NCBI GenBank assembly: GCA_030762935.1
Contig: CM060899.1
Span: forward strand, 9,897,001-9,961,000
DNA: 64,000 bases
Direction of reading: 5' to 3'
Origin: Hymenopus coronatus
Taxonomy: Eukaryota > Arthropoda > Insecta > Mantodea > Hymenopodidae
A program made the translations under genes and the position numbers. Of this stretch, positions 35,691 to 48,474 are shown piece by piece (position 1 is the first letter of the stretch; every line of letters begins with the position of its first letter). The notes beneath the pieces were generated by a model, which was not told the DNA's origin, ran no database searches, and worked only from the letters and a program-made list of their open reading frames with translations.

Positions 35691-38600
35691 GTGTATCCAT
35701 GTAAACTTATTCGGTACTTGATGAAAATAACTGAGAGGAAAAGAAATATAGTCGAAGTGAAAACTAACAGGGTTAACCCTATTTTTTTTTAATTCGCAAT
35801 GAAGGAATTTACTCCAAAATTAACTGTCTTTTGTGTGTTTTGTTCCGTCCTCGCAGTTATCTTCTTGTTTAATTTGAACTTTCATATTGCTGAGCACCTC
35901 AGTATTATTCCTATTATGCACCATTGCGTATTATAAATATTATTCTTCTGTTGCTCAAGACGAAAACAAATCCCAAGAATACTTACCTATCTGTAGCACA
36001 AATGATCAATATGCTCAACGGGACCTTTATACAGAGCAGAATAAATACAGAATAAAGCAAGATAAAATCAATCAGTTACCCTGAAGATGAAGATAATGCA
36101 AATCAACGAAACATTAGAGTTAATCCATGGTTTACTTGGCTAGAAGTCCGAGAAACTTTAGCTACGATAAAATCAGTTTGGTAGGCTGCTTGATGATAAC
36201 GGGATATCAAAACCGACGACGAGTGACATAGTTTTGCTGGTTGTGATTGGTAAGAAAGCAAGATTTAAGGTTAGTATGCCAAAGTTTGATTTATGTTCGT
36301 GTTTTGTGTTCGGAAAGAAGAGATAAATCATGTTATAATTTGTAATGGAGTGTAATTATATATCTGGGAACTGAACGGTATGAAAATTGTTAAATTACTT
36401 TCTGTCTTCACCACAATCTGCACATTTCTCTTTCCTTTCCCACTAATCACGACGTACTTTCATATGCGGTGATGTATTAAAATATTTTACGTTGGTTACA
36501 GCTGGCATCAAGCGCTCCAAGCGGATACAGTAATCCGATGTTGGTACTCCGCCTAGCAGACGGGTTAATATATAGAGCCAGAACGCAGAATTACCATCAT
36601 ACCTGTGAAAACACGAGAAGCGAGCTCTGTAGTTACTATCACTGCTGGGTTTATAGTTTCTATTTGTTTTCTGAGTTTTAATATTATTTTTAATGTAAGC
36701 TAACAAAGCACCTAATGCTCTTTGATTCAATGTTCTTTTGTTGCCAAAAGGAGTTCCACTCGGTTGAGAGTGTGGAACAAAGCCTTCTAGATATCACAAC
36801 ATGGAGAATTGATCCCTAGCGGCTAGCATTTGTTGTTGGTAGGTTACATTGTAAATTACGTGCATTGATTAGAGAATAAACATGTAATTACAAAAGCAAT
36901 CGTGTGAGAAATAATGTAGTATGCATCTTTGTTTTCACAGGTATGATATAACAGTACTTTTAATTTAATGCACTCTTTAATTTCACTCTCCATCTTAGTA
37001 ATCAATGTTCTGTTTGCTAGATATTTACGGATCCAGGCAATTAAATATATCCAGCGTAATCCTGGAGGGATAGTTTCGACCATGGACGCCAGCAATTTTT
37101 CTAAATTCACCGATGCCCATGTAAATCTGGTTTTTTGACTATAGTAATTTTCGTTTCTCAAAGAAATGAGGTGCGGAAGTTTTTTTTTTATGTTGGTACT
37201 ATTTTGAGAAGATTCTAAGGCCATGTATTTACAAGAGTTTTCAATACAATACAACATTTATTCTGTGTATGCAAAACCTCATTTTTATAGTGTTTAACGC
37301 ACAAGACAGAATTTTTACTCATTAGTTACGTACATGTTTGAAAATAGAATACTATGTGTGTATGTTTTGTTGGGTGCTTAGCTTCCTAGCCTTCATTCTG
37401 TAGATTTTGCACAATTTCGGAAGAAGAGCAAGGCGACAACATTGAATCATGAAGTATGCTATACACCCTGATATATAGTGGCTTCAGTGCTAAGGTTTCA
37501 TTTGGCCTGTAAATTCCAGAGTTACGATGCATGCATGTGCACAATATTTTGTTTAAGGGAATTAGATAACCTATTCACATTAATGGCTGAGGCCCTCAAG
37601 GAAAACTCTTTCTTTGGTTGACAACACTGTGCAAAGACAGGAGTTGGGCTTTCTCTTCTTCCCTTGGTCCATGCTCAACTGAAAAAACCAGTGCACATAG
37701 TACTTTAACTGAGCTGAATACAAATATAAGAAAGTGTTTATCCGCAGCATAGATTTATTCATTAGAAGTTGTACTAAGCAGTATTTAGATGAGTAAGTGT
37801 ATTACCTTGAATTAAATGTTATTTGTAGTTTCCCTAAAGAAAGAAACAAAAAGAAAATTTGGATAAAGAAATAAAAGGAGAGAATTTTGTTCCTTCAATT
37901 TATTCAACCACTTTGCTGAAGATTACTTTGATAGGGAAAACTTTTGTAGGCATGTGGTTCAAGGCAAAGCACAGCCAAGCATCAAAAGGTGGTCAAGGGT
38001 ATCTGTGAATCAGAAACCCCACTGAACCGCAGTGTTTAGTGATCTTTTCAATAGTGATGTTTTTACTACATTGTGCTGTACTACAAATTGGCATTACATT
38101 CCACGATATAGGTGAGGTACCAAAATAGATGGGTGGGTGACTCATATGACTTTGAGCAATATCTTGTGCTAAATGACTTCCTTATTCATTCAGGATAATG
38201 TTATATATTCTTTTTATTCAATTCCATAAGTAATTAGTAAAACATGACTACTCACAATTAGGAATAAAACCAATGTGTTATATTAGTAGCTATACTTTTC
38301 TTACATATTTAATACTAATACTGTACAATATGCATTATAACATTATGGCTTCTAGATGCTCCACTTTAGATAATAAGGTCAGTTTTAGTGCTTAAATGAT
38401 TTATGTTACTACTATAAGCTTTAAAATCTCTTACCTGAAAGTAACACATGGCAACTTCCATAAAAGAGTAAGTTTCTTCCAAAGTATGTTACTCTTTTCA
38501 GACACTCTCAGAACAAATGCCAGAGAATGCTGTCTTGTAGTTTGTTATTTTGGAGGAAAAGGAAGTTAGACTATAAGTTAGAATTTACTTTTGCTGTGAG

Positions 38601-40033
38601 GTTGAAGTTCTGTTAATTGAACTCTAATACATACTATATTTGTAGAAAAATATTTTGATGCAATCGCGATTATCTAGATTACATTGATGATCTTAATAAA
38701 AAAAAACAAAAAAAAACAGCAATTACCTAGATGATATTAACAAAAAAAAAACACAGGATGTGATAGTCTATACAATATGGTAAAACCAAGTTTAATGCAG
38801 TAGTATGTAAGTACAAAATCCATATGGTACTTACAACAGAGTTCAAGGTATGTTTTGGTATTACAAAAGAATCTTTGAATTCATATTGAAAGTTTTGGAG
38901 AAGATCTGTCCCCAATTCACGGTGAAAAATAAGTGAAATGTAAGCATCCAACTTGAAATGTATTACAATATCACCATTCACAATGAATCATGTAAACAAA
39001 AGTAAACATTCAAATAAATGTCAACTTATTAGAAGCTCGCAAGATCAAGCTTTCAAGTCTGTCTATGTGAAACCTAAGAGACTAGCCAAATAGAGAGCAA
39101 TCATGACTTATTGTGCCATCTCACAGTTGCTGTAGTTTATTTTTTGATTCACTAATTCAATTTATACATAAGATCATGGGCCAGAAATCACTGGAATACT
39201 TAAATAAATCTGAGAAACACAAATTGTGAATGTAGTTAGTGTATTGTTGTGCCTCTAACATCCTTTAACCAGGTAGTTAGCCGGTTTTCATTTCGATAGG
39301 TACATAACCTTTATTTTTGTGTTCATTTCGATAGGTACATAACTTTTATTTTCAGTGAACACTAAGCAGCATATAAGCCTAGCTGTTTAACACCTTCTTG
39401 TGATGGCTGTTTATGTTTGCATTTGTTGATAAGAATGATAACATATCTATGAAAGATGAACAGCATACAACGTGCAATGACAACAATTCAGGTTAAGTTA
39501 ATGCCTAATTTTCATTCTGAATGGCCCCTTATAATAAAATTCAGGCAGGGACTCAGTGGTATTACTCAAACCACCTTTATGTGCTTTGTGGGTGCTTTCA
39601 GATGTTTCAAGGTGATCTAATAAGCTTCACCATACTATTGCTGGTCACATTCATTTATCAGGTTGTTAGTGTTTTTTATCTAAAGAGTAAAGTTTATACA
39701 TAAGCCCTCAAATGATTGAATATTCAGAAAATAAAAGGAAATTGTTCACTTTTGCAAGTTTCACACACAATTTAAATGGCCTATAATGTGCAATGAGAAC
39801 ATATTTATGATGATAAAGAACATTGTTTCAGAGAATTTCAAGCTGGCCTTAGGTTTCTAATCGCTCAAAGCATTAAACTTTCATTTTATTTTTGGCATTT
39901 CTCTTTAAAAACAGCATCCTTACATCATACTTTTTATTCTCTATACTGTTACTTTGGTAGGTAAACAAAAGAGTAAACTATTGTGGAGGTTACTCAAGTG
40001 AGGTTTACGAAAAGTCCGTACTACAAAAGTATA
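35691..40033. other. AT-rich non-coding sequence, no supported gene
   Basis: Two minus-strand frames (36443-36730, 95 residues; 36856-37257, 133 residues) have no recognised motif, and composition is as in surrounding non-coding DNA. A two-copy ~35-bp tandem duplication lies at 39283-39355 (CATTTCGATAGGTACATAAC repeated). Confidence 0.5.
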
Positions 40034-41330
40034 CATTCTGTCAAGAAAGTACCAGCAATTTATCATTTAAAAATCCTGTTTAAAAGGGGATTCGAAATTA
40101 TTGTTGTCGCTAAGTTGGTACAAGTTTTCTCTATACACACGCAGAGTTTGATCGTCATCTGTCATCTAGTTTGTTTACGGTATGCCATTTTGTTAGCTCA
40201 TCTCAGGTGATTTTCTATTTTACGATGGATACAGATATTGAACAAAGAATCTGTCTCAAATGTTGCATTGCAAATGGTATTGCGTGTGCCAAATCGCTGA
40301 AAATATTACAGAGGGCTTACGGTGAATCGACTTTATCAAAAACACGTGCATATGAGTGGTACAGTGCATTGAAAAGTGGTGGAACAGTTGCCTCGCTCTG
40401 GTCGGCAATCAGCGGTTTCAACCGAACTGAACATCGCTATAGTGAAGAAAAGTTGTCTGAAAATCGACATTTAGGTCTGAGAGAGATTGCTGCTGAACTT
40501 TCTGTGTGTCACGAATCGATTCGTACCATTTTAAACGATTGTTTGGGTATGACATGCGTTGCAGCTCGGTTAGTTCCATAAGACTCGAATTTTCTACAAA
40601 AACTCAATCAGTAACGACTGTTGAAGAAATGCTAGAACGAGCCAGTTCCGACCCCACATTCATGAAATGCATTGTTACTGGTGAGGAGACATGAGTTTAT
40701 CAGTTTGACACTCAAACCAGTCAACAAGCTTGCGAATTACGCCTTCCAACTGAACCGAAACCTAAAAGGGCACGTCAAACTCGATCAAAACTGAAGGTCA
40801 AGTTGACAGTTTTTTTCGATTATCGCGGTGTTGTGCATTCAGAGTTTTTGCCAGAGGGTCAGATGGTAAATATAAACTATTATCTGAGCTTTATGCGGCA
40901 TTTGACAGAACAAATAACGCGAAAAAGGCTAGATTTGTGGAACGACAACTCATGGATTCTGTACCACGATAACGCAACAGCTCACAAGGTTATTATTGTG
41001 AACGAATTTCTGGCCAAAAACTCAAAAAAGTTCATCGAACAACCACCTTATTCACCTGATCTGGCTCCTGCTGATTTCTTTCTCTTTCCAAAACTCAAGC
41101 CTTCGTGGCACCCGTTTTCAGTCGATAGAAACATAAAGGAAAATTTGCGGCGACAATTGACATCAATTCCTAAAAGTGCCTACAAAAATGTTTTGATGAC
41201 TGAATTATTCGTTGGCATAAATGTATAATTTCAGAAAGGACCTACTTTGAAGACGATAAAATATAATTGGATGAATAATTCATTTTTTGTGTTTTATTGG
41301 CCAATTCCCAGAACTTTCTTGACACAGTAG
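40034..41330 (+). mobile_element. mariner (IS630/Tc1/mariner) DNA transposon
   Basis: About 1.3 kb, flanked by TA dinucleotides (40032-40033 and 41331-41332). Imperfect inverted ends share TGTCAAGAAAGT (40039-40050; inverted at 41313-41324) plus a weaker GG-AATT block. Length and TA target match mariner. Confidence 0.88.
40225..41283 (+). pseudogene. mariner transposase, broken
   Basis: ATG 40225 begins MDTDIEQRICLKCCIANGI. A helix-turn-helix DNA-binding region follows (KILQRAYGESTLSKTRAYEW; HLGLREIAAELSVCHESIRT). A frameshift near 40580 is followed by SVTTVEEMLERASSDPTF. The first catalytic site reads TGEET where the family has TGDET, and the next Trp is a TGA (40692). The second site HDNATAH (~40967) and third DLAPADFFLFP (~41060) keep DD34D spacing. 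The C-terminus is frameshifted after 41228. The copy is inactive. Confidence 0.9.
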
Positions 41331-42255
41331 TATCATTAAAGGAACAGCTTAACCCAAAATGGGGATTTTTATTTAGGACACTTTCATCTACTCAGCATCC
41401 CATTCTTTGTAGAGCATAAAAGAATGTTTCGTTTTGCTCAGAGGCCTCTTTATCAGCCAGGAAGTTCTTTTACAGTTTTGTAAATCCACCAGCAGTACCA
41501 ACAGCTTTACTTCCCTTCGAAGGAAACCATGCTAAAAGTTCTATTCATGGATTAGACAAAAATGCTATTACTGGATCTCAAAAGTCAAGTAAATTCTTGA
41601 TGTCTTAATTGCTGAATGCTATGACACCTTCTCTGCCTGTATATGCAATAGAGAAAGTAATCATAAATGAAACAAAATTGTTTAGTTTCATTTCTTTAAA
41701 ATTAAAAAAAATATATATATATATATCAGCTTCTGAAGCATATTTAATGCAATTTGGAAAAACTTACAATGTTATAATCAGAAGTCTCGTTATTAGGGAA
41801 CATTTTTCAATAGTGTAAGGGAAAGTCAGGGAAATCAATATATGAAGAGCAGTGTGAACACAGATAAGCTACGCATGTGGGACTTGTTATGGACAAAGTG
41901 GCACTGGGGCAGGTTTTCTCCGGGCTCACCAGTTTCTCCTGCTAATGCAATCCACTGGTGTTACAGCTTCATTCCATGTATCATCATTGTCATCACATGC
42001 AGTGCCATAGTAGTAAAAGCAGGCTTTAAATATTACAAAAAGAGGGATAAGCTAAGTTCTATCAGAGTCAGAGCTACTACTTCTTCACTCAGTTTTTGGT
42101 TTTGTACAAACCGCATTCAGTATGTATTTCTTTATTAAAGTTTTTCTGTAATATAGAAAGTTACTGTTGGAATGAGTGTCTAACTAGTAGTTGGTACCTG
42201 AAGAGTTTTACACTAAATAATAAGAGTATAAAATCTTACCTTTGTTCAGTGATAG
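41331..42255. other. Non-coding sequence, no supported gene
   Basis: Contains a short (TA)n tract near 41712. A 98-residue frame (41842-42138) has two hydrophobic segments but no recognised family. Confidence 0.4.
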
Positions 42256-42269
42256 ATGATAATGACTGA

Positions 42270-43880
42270 GATTTAAGGGCTAAACTACCAGGTTATCAGT
42301 GCCTTTAGAAATCTAAATGGGACATGAGACCGGAACTAAACTAGGTTTATAATCAGCAAAGGATAAAATGCGAGCTAAAATTAGACATAAAACAAACGGT
42401 AAAAACCAACCATTGCTCAAACATTGTAAAAACACCCGTATGAAACAGTAAGCCTAAAGGATAAAATAAGATAAATCTAAAAGCGAAGTACAATAAACAA
42501 ATAAAATGAACTACATCCTTACGGTAAAAGTAATTGTTGATAACAAATCAAAAACCGCACCGGGATCATCACCAAGAACCTCCGAACCTCCACTAGCGAG
42601 GCCGGCAGCTGGAGAGTGGTGCGAAGAGATACTAGAATAACACTCTCTACCAGCACATGTGCTACCACCAGTGCTTTTTTTTTTTTTTTTTTTTTCGGGG
42701 GTAGTGTTTAACGCCCGCTTTAACTACTAATGACACCGCAGGCGGTGATACTGATGATACATGAATGATTATGGAGCACCAGTGGAATGCGATGGCGGGG
42801 GAAACCGGAGAAAACCCGCCCTAGTGCCGCTTTGTCCACCACAAATCTCACATGCGGTTGCTTGGGATCGAACCCCGGCCGTCTAGGTGAGAGGCGAGTG
42901 GTCTAACCACTCGGCTACGGCGCGGCCACCACCGCCAGTGCTGCTCCACAGAGTGGAAAGACAGGTGTCGGATCTCTATTAAAAATGATTACTATGGGTA
43001 AAACAACATTGGCCAATTCGCAACCGAGTCAAATTGACCTCCCGAGAGAAGGACGTTAGGCGGATGCCCAAGTTATGGGACGTCTTTCACTTTCTGAAGC
43101 TTGTTACCGCGGAGAGCCGAGCATGCTAGCCCGAAAATACCTCTCTCCACACAACCCTAAACTTTTCCGCTGTTGAACTGGTAACAGTAACACTGGGCGC
43201 TGTAAGTGCCGACTTCACTGCCAGATCCGCTAATTCATTTCCCGGCAAGTCAACGTGTCCAGGATTCCAGGCGCACTCCACATTAACACCGGAAGCGAGC
43301 AAAATATGGAGGGCGTCCTGGATTGCGTTGCACTAAAGGATGGTAATTGTACAGCTCACGAAGGCTCTGAAGCACACTGAGGGAATCACTCAGAACAAGG
43401 CAGTCACCAAATCGCTGACGGCGAATATACAAAATGGCTCGGTGAATAGCATACTGCTCTGCAGTATATATAGATCTGATACTCAGCAAACCGAAAGTAA
43501 ATCGTTCGGTGCCAGTAACAAAAACACATCCAGCATCGTTGGGACAGTTACTGCCATCGGTATATATACAAATACGGCCACTGTATTTTGATAACAATTC
43601 TAAAAATCAACTACGGATACTAGACGTAGGGGTATTAGATTTCCCATAGGCGATCATCACAAGATCAACGTGGAATGTGTCTGGCAAAAAAGGTGGGTAC
43701 ACCCTCTCCCTCTTAGGAAACATGCGAGACAGTACAAGATCGTGTTTTCGAAGTCGGCAAAAATATAATCTCTGAGAAACATCATTGCCCCCATGTGCAG
43801 AAACACCCTTTTCTGGTGATAACGCACAGAAGAGTAGTGCCTGAAGGTTATCTTACCACCCCTTTCCAATAGAAAATTTA
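42270..43880 (-). pseudogene. Deleted ORF2 of D: endonuclease start fused to RT C-terminus and RNase H
   Basis: At 43860-43755 SSVRYHQKRVFLHMGAMMFL matches the endonuclease N-terminal region of C (QCSSVRCDLSPEDGVPAHGG). It then switches to the segment before RNase H (FPKRERVYPP, HVDLVM). RNase H occupies 43600-43230: IYTDGSNCPNDAGC, YTAEQYAIHRAIL, LSDSLSVLQ, then PGHVDLPGNELADLA in a shifted frame. The C-terminal tail resumes beyond the SINE (PASLVEV near 42600). It cannot make RT, so it could only move by using another element's enzyme. Confidence 0.82.
42676..42927 (-). mobile_element. SINE-1, best-preserved copy, inside D
   Basis: On the minus strand the head shows A-box TAGCCGAGTGG and B-box GGTTCGATCCC with a Leu/Ser-tRNA-like D arm. 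The body contains GGGCGGGTTTTCTCCGG. The tail is AAAGCGGGCGTTAAACACTA then an A-rich run (Ts at 42676-42696). It is flanked by ACCACCAGTGCT (42664-42675) and ACCACCGCCAGTGCT (42928-42942), a duplication with a 3-bp difference. D sequence continues on both sides. Confidence 0.9.
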
Positions 43881-45070
43881 GATTCGAGAACCTCGATTCG
43901 AAGTACTGATTTGTTAGGATGGTAGTCGCCGTTCGGAGCTCCTCCCAGAAGATTCATTGGAAGAGGTTCTTCGTAGAGAGTGCCGCGCACTTTTGCTACC
44001 CCTGTAGGATTTAGGAGTAGTCGGTACACGTTCTTTACGAAAGTCGGTTCTAACATAGCTGATCTTGCAATGTTTCTCGGGGACAGAATGTACTAAGCTT
44101 TTACCGGTCTTATTGCCAGATATCGACGGCTTGGGTGGCATATGTACGGTACTAGATTTTACATTGTCGATTTGGCGGATGATGCTGCAGATGTTTTCGG
44201 TAGTGGTCTGGCATCGATCATCTTTTCGCATATGATATTGCAGGTCTGAGTTGCGATTTCCCGCTTTGATACCGGTTTAGTTGCGACGGAGCTAGAAGAA
44301 CCGGACCGCAGGGCAGAGGGTTGGCGAAAACGCAGGAGCTTACGAGCTTCCGTCAAGGACACCTTGTCTTTCACTCATATCTCCTGCATCGCTCTGTCTT
44401 CTGCAAAACGGGGGCAATCCCGGGAACTGGAAGGGATGTTCCCCATTGCAGTTGACGCATGATGGGGGTTGACGTGCAACCGCCATCGTGTGTAACATCG
44501 CGACTGATAACACTAGTTGAACGACCATTACAGAACTCGCTCGTGTGCCCAAAACTTGTAGCACGAGAGAGGTTTTGGGATGTATGGCCTCACCTGGCTT
44601 CTTACCCTGCCTTAACCCTTTGGGGTAGATCTACCCTATCAAAGGTAAGAAACAGGGTACCATTCACACTCCTCTGAACACAGCGGTAACGCCTTGTTCT
44701 GCAAGATCCTCCTGAATCTCCTCATTAGACATACTGTCCAGGGCACGGGTGGTGTCAACGCCATACGAGGAGTTCAAGGTCTTGTACATCTTGACTTTAA
44801 CCAGGTAGCTACTCATCATAGTGGCGCTCAACAGTTTTGCTGCCTGGGATGCTGACAGTGCTTCTACCAGGAGTGTGCCATTGCAAGTCGAACACAGGAC
44901 TTTATAGGACCAGGTATTTTATCTAAGCCCTTCTGGATTGCATATGGACTAACCAATAAAAATTACATACCTTCCTCTATTCTATTAATCACCAAGTAGC
45001 GAGTAGCACTGGACTTGACTACTTCCTTTCCGAACTCAATACTAGATTTGGGTTTGTTTTTCTGTGTCAT
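43880..45070 (-). pseudogene. Gag (ORF1) of D, multiply broken
   Basis: ATG 45070 gives MTQKNKPKSSIEFGKEVV then RYLVINRIEEGM and a TAA. Later pieces in several frames follow the C Gag: RRM-like segment with NGTLLVEA at ~44870, VVTTRAL-like at ~44745, a third knuckle CVNCNGEHP at ~44450, EVRKLLRFRQPSALRSGSSS at 44340-44290, and a basic Ser-rich tail. The knuckle 1-2 region is degraded. The start is favoured because it aligns with the ATG of C. Confidence 0.8.
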
Positions 45071-45527
45071 AAAAGATGATCTTTAATTCATCCCCCAGTG
45101 CACCCCACTCACCACGAAACCTAACGAAAGGTTACCCATTGGAGTGACAGGGTTACACAGGAGATAGAGCAGACTCGTCGTCCCACTCACCCTGGAGTTC
45201 GGTATAATACATAGTCCTGGCTGATTGACCAGTGGTGGGTTAGTGCCTAGCTTTCCGTTTAGCGAAGCAGAAATCAAAGTGATGCATTAGGTTGCGCACC
45301 CTCCCCAGATACTGAAAGTCGGAAGCCCAGGCTCAGTTATGTAACCCTCAACCAACCAGGATATTGATTTCCATCGGGATGGATCTTCATGCACGGCCTA
45401 CACGTGGGTGGGCATTTGGACCTAGTGACTCCCTCAGCAATCAGAGATTGCCCACGTGAGTGAGTCAAGGTTGGCTGGGGATCCCGTGTACGCCAAACCC
45501 GAACCTACCGCAGTAGGCCCCTGGGGG

Positions 45528-47304
45528 TGAAATATCATCTGGGAAATGCATTTAATATGAACCACATGTCATTTTGACTTGAAATGTTCATCATGATATC
45601 AGTGATGTACTTTCATTCTTCCAATAAGTGCAGCTTCAGTTGGTTTCACAAATTATTATCCATTTCACACAGAACAAGCAGGTAATCTGTTTTGAACTTA
45701 CTTTTCTATGGTTTCTTAAAAACTATGCACAACAACATAAATTACTTGATGGATAGATTGGACTTTAAAGCTGCAAAGAAAAACCTAATTATAGGAGTAG
45801 CCTGGATATGGGAATCTGTTATTCCCAGAGGACCAATCAGAATGTAGTGTAACGGCTAAGTGAATGGGAGGGGATATGTATGAAAATGTAATGAAGTGCA
45901 AGCAAGTGTGCAGTACAAACTTTTTTTTTTTGGTTTGTTTTTATGGTAATTTCTGAAACTAAGATGCTGTAATAAAAAGGACACTCCAACATTACATAGC
46001 AAATGGTTTAGGACATAATAAGCATGGTTTTAAACAGGTACTAAAGTAAAAAAATCTGATATACTCCATTCACATTTTTTATAGCTTTTAACACCCGGTT
46101 TTACTATTAAGGCACCGCTGGCGATCTCCATTCACATGACTTTTACAGCAGACTGTATATACAAAAGCTTATTATTCTATCTATTTCATGCTAATCCAAA
46201 TGAACATTAGCAGAAATGATTGTATTACTTATTTCCTTATAAGTAGAGCGGAAATAAGGCAATACACTAGGCCAAAGTAATAGTGTAATCTTTTAAATGC
46301 TGTTGCTATGACATTGAAATTCATTTCTCTTTGCATGGTCAGGAGCAAAACTAAAGGAATGAAAATGAGTATTTTAAAATTCAAACAAGTAACAAGGAAT
46401 ATATCGGAAATGGTCAACTCCATAACAATAATGTATAAGGCATAAATTATGTGTGTTGAAAAGATCTTCAGTTCTTTAGCAAGTTGTCGTACACCTCTTA
46501 AGTTTACCAGTTATGTAAAAGTCAACCAGAATAAAGAGGACTTCAGAGGCTATTTCCATAGTATTACATTTTGTCATGTAAATATCTTTAATTTATGGAA
46601 TTTTAATCAAAATTGTTAAGAGTGATTTTTGAAGACATTAAAATTTTGAACATTTTTCAATGTAACAGGCAGTTAGGAGTAGGGCGACTTTCTTGAAAAC
46701 TTTTGTGTTGCATCTTTGAAAGATGCTAAATTTAATTAACAAATTTGATACCTAACCAATGTTTTGTTTCTAAGTTATATTGTACAAGGACACACATTCT
46801 CACATCCACAGATGTTTTTATAAGTTACCCTATTTTTTAAGTATAGAAATTTAAAAAAAAAAAAAAAAAAAAAAAAGGCAATATAATATGGACTAAATAT
46901 TGAGTTTAATGTAATAAAACATTGATTAACTCAAAACTGTTCAGATATCATATTAGAGTACAGGGATGACAGGTGAGAAACAGGGACAGAATATCAATTA
47001 AATGGGTAGCACTGTTGGATAGAAGAATTGAATGCGAGTATGTGAAACTTGGTCTGTAATACTGAACTAAGTGGCAGATAGGATTTAAATCTGTTTAAAA
47101 CTTTTTACCCATTGTTGTTATATATTTTGTTTTTTTGTTTTTTTTTGTTTTTTCCAGCATTTCATGTAAATAAAAAGAAGACAGAAAATTCATTTTTAAG
47201 CACACCTGAAAGTCATGTACATATATTTTTATCAAGCAAAGGAATCTTCTGAATTAGGGAAAAAATGTTAGATAACTCACATAGCACAAAAATATATGTA
47301 ATCG
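45528..47304. other. AT-rich non-coding sequence with a SINE-1 tail
   Basis: A ~50-bp SINE-1 3' remnant on the minus strand lies at 46077-46127 (TTTTAACACCCGG, GGCACCGCTGGCG). A poly-A run is at 46850-46876. No gene is supported. Confidence 0.55.
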
Positions 47305-47344
47305 GCAGGAGAGAGAGAAAACAAATATACAGGTGTGTGTCCAA
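47305..47344 (-). repeat. Minisatellite unit remnant flanking B4 on the left
   Basis: GGCAGGAGAGAGAGAAAAC, then AAATATACAGGTGTGTGT, matches one unit of the 23930-27090 minisatellite in reverse complement. Similar units resume at 59890, on the far side of B4. Confidence 0.6.
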
Positions 47345-47611
47345 CCAGTGGCCTACTACGGTAGGTACGGGTTTGGGGCACCCTGGGGTTCCCGAGCCAA
47401 CCTTGGTTCCCTCTGTGCCACCTGAGTGGTGAAAAGTCAGTAGATGTAAATACCCACCCATGTGTAGGCCGTGCGTGGAGATCCCTGTCGGTGGAAAGGA
47501 ATGACCTGGTTGGTTGGGGGTTACGCACCAGAGCCTGGGCTTCGGATTTCCAGAAACTGGGGAGGGTGCGCAACCTAATACACCGCTTTGGTTTCTGCTT
47601 CGCCGGCGCAG

Positions 47612-48474
47612 AGTGTCACAAAGATGAAAGTACATTGGCTAGCTTGGCCATGGTGGAAAAGCGATTGTAATGTTCAAGGTTTCCAGACCGAAAAGAGAAT
47701 CCTTGAGATTCCCCCTAAGCCTTAACTGTAAAAAAACTCGTGAGAATAATTGTCTGAGCTAGACACCTGAGCGAAAGCACTGCTTAAAGTGTTCGCCACG
47801 TCAAAGTATCAGCAAATGCTCCGGCTGGTGTTTGGAGACCGGCAATGGGCAAGTGGGTCGATTTTCTGGGCACACATCTCAACTTATCCCATACAACAGA
47901 GGAAGGTGCGTTGCGATTAAAGGAAGCTACAAACCTGCATCACGATTGTTTGTTGCTATATTTAATAACTTGCCTAGATCTGGCATGTGGCTTCTTATAC
48001 TGTATCAGGTTTTCCAGTGTAGGGTGACGCTGGAAAATTCTTAGAGAACGCCAACGAACACGAATGACATTCCGGCAGTCATTGGTCCACCAAGGAACCA
48101 GAAATCGACGTGAATGGCCAGGCGATTGCGGAATAGAGTGATCAGCAGCAATAATGGTTACTGTGAGGTGTTGAACTAAAACTGTTTCCGTTAGTACTCC
48201 TAGTGAAAAACTTCCAAACGGGGAAAAAAGATACCAGTTGGCGTGATCTAAATATCATCTAGGTGTACATGTGGAATATACGTGTTGTGTTAAGAGACTT
48301 TTAAGAATGGGAAGGTGGTCACTAGAATGCAGGTCAGAAATGACACTCCAGTGTAAGCCAAATGCTAACTGTGGAGAACAAACTGCTATATCGACTTGAG
48401 AACAACTGTGAAAGGCGTTAGATAAAAATTAGACTCTCTGATGTTCAGGAGAGTTAAGTATTGTTGTCTAAGAA
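47612..48474 (-). pseudogene. Inverted endonuclease-to-RT linker segment inside B4
   Basis: The minus strand runs from DFLRQQYLTLLNIRE (48472-48430) through DIAVCSPQL-like and SDLHSSDH blocks, PWWTNDCRN (~48095), FDVANTLSSAFAQVSSS (~47800-47750) to LSSL-HSAP at 47612. This is the endonuclease C-terminus and linker of a lineage B ORF2. It lies between 5' UTR and Gag sequence of opposite orientation, replacing ~550 bp. Confidence 0.78.

Larger units (their letters stand above)
42256..45527 (-). mobile_element. I-like LINE copy D (lineage B), internally deleted, with a SINE-1 inside
   Basis: Both termini are present: the 5' run of Cs and hairpin (45504-45517) and the 3' signature (42270-42306) with a TCA-rich tail. 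Between them are the 5' UTR (45527-45071), Gag (45070-~43880), a short endonuclease start, then a direct jump at about 43745 to the RT C-terminal region, RNase H and 3' UTR. The endonuclease C-terminus and RT core are missing. SINE-1 (42676-42927) interrupts the segment after RNase H. Confidence 0.85.

Noticed and set aside
36443..37257. Two adjacent minus-strand frames of 95 and 133 residues
   Set aside because: No recognised domain or splice structure. Kept as unsupported.
42860..42925. A functional tRNA gene suggested by the A and B boxes
   Set aside because: The tRNA-like head continues into a SINE body with an A-rich tail and target-site duplication, and related copies occur at 3868 and 27525.
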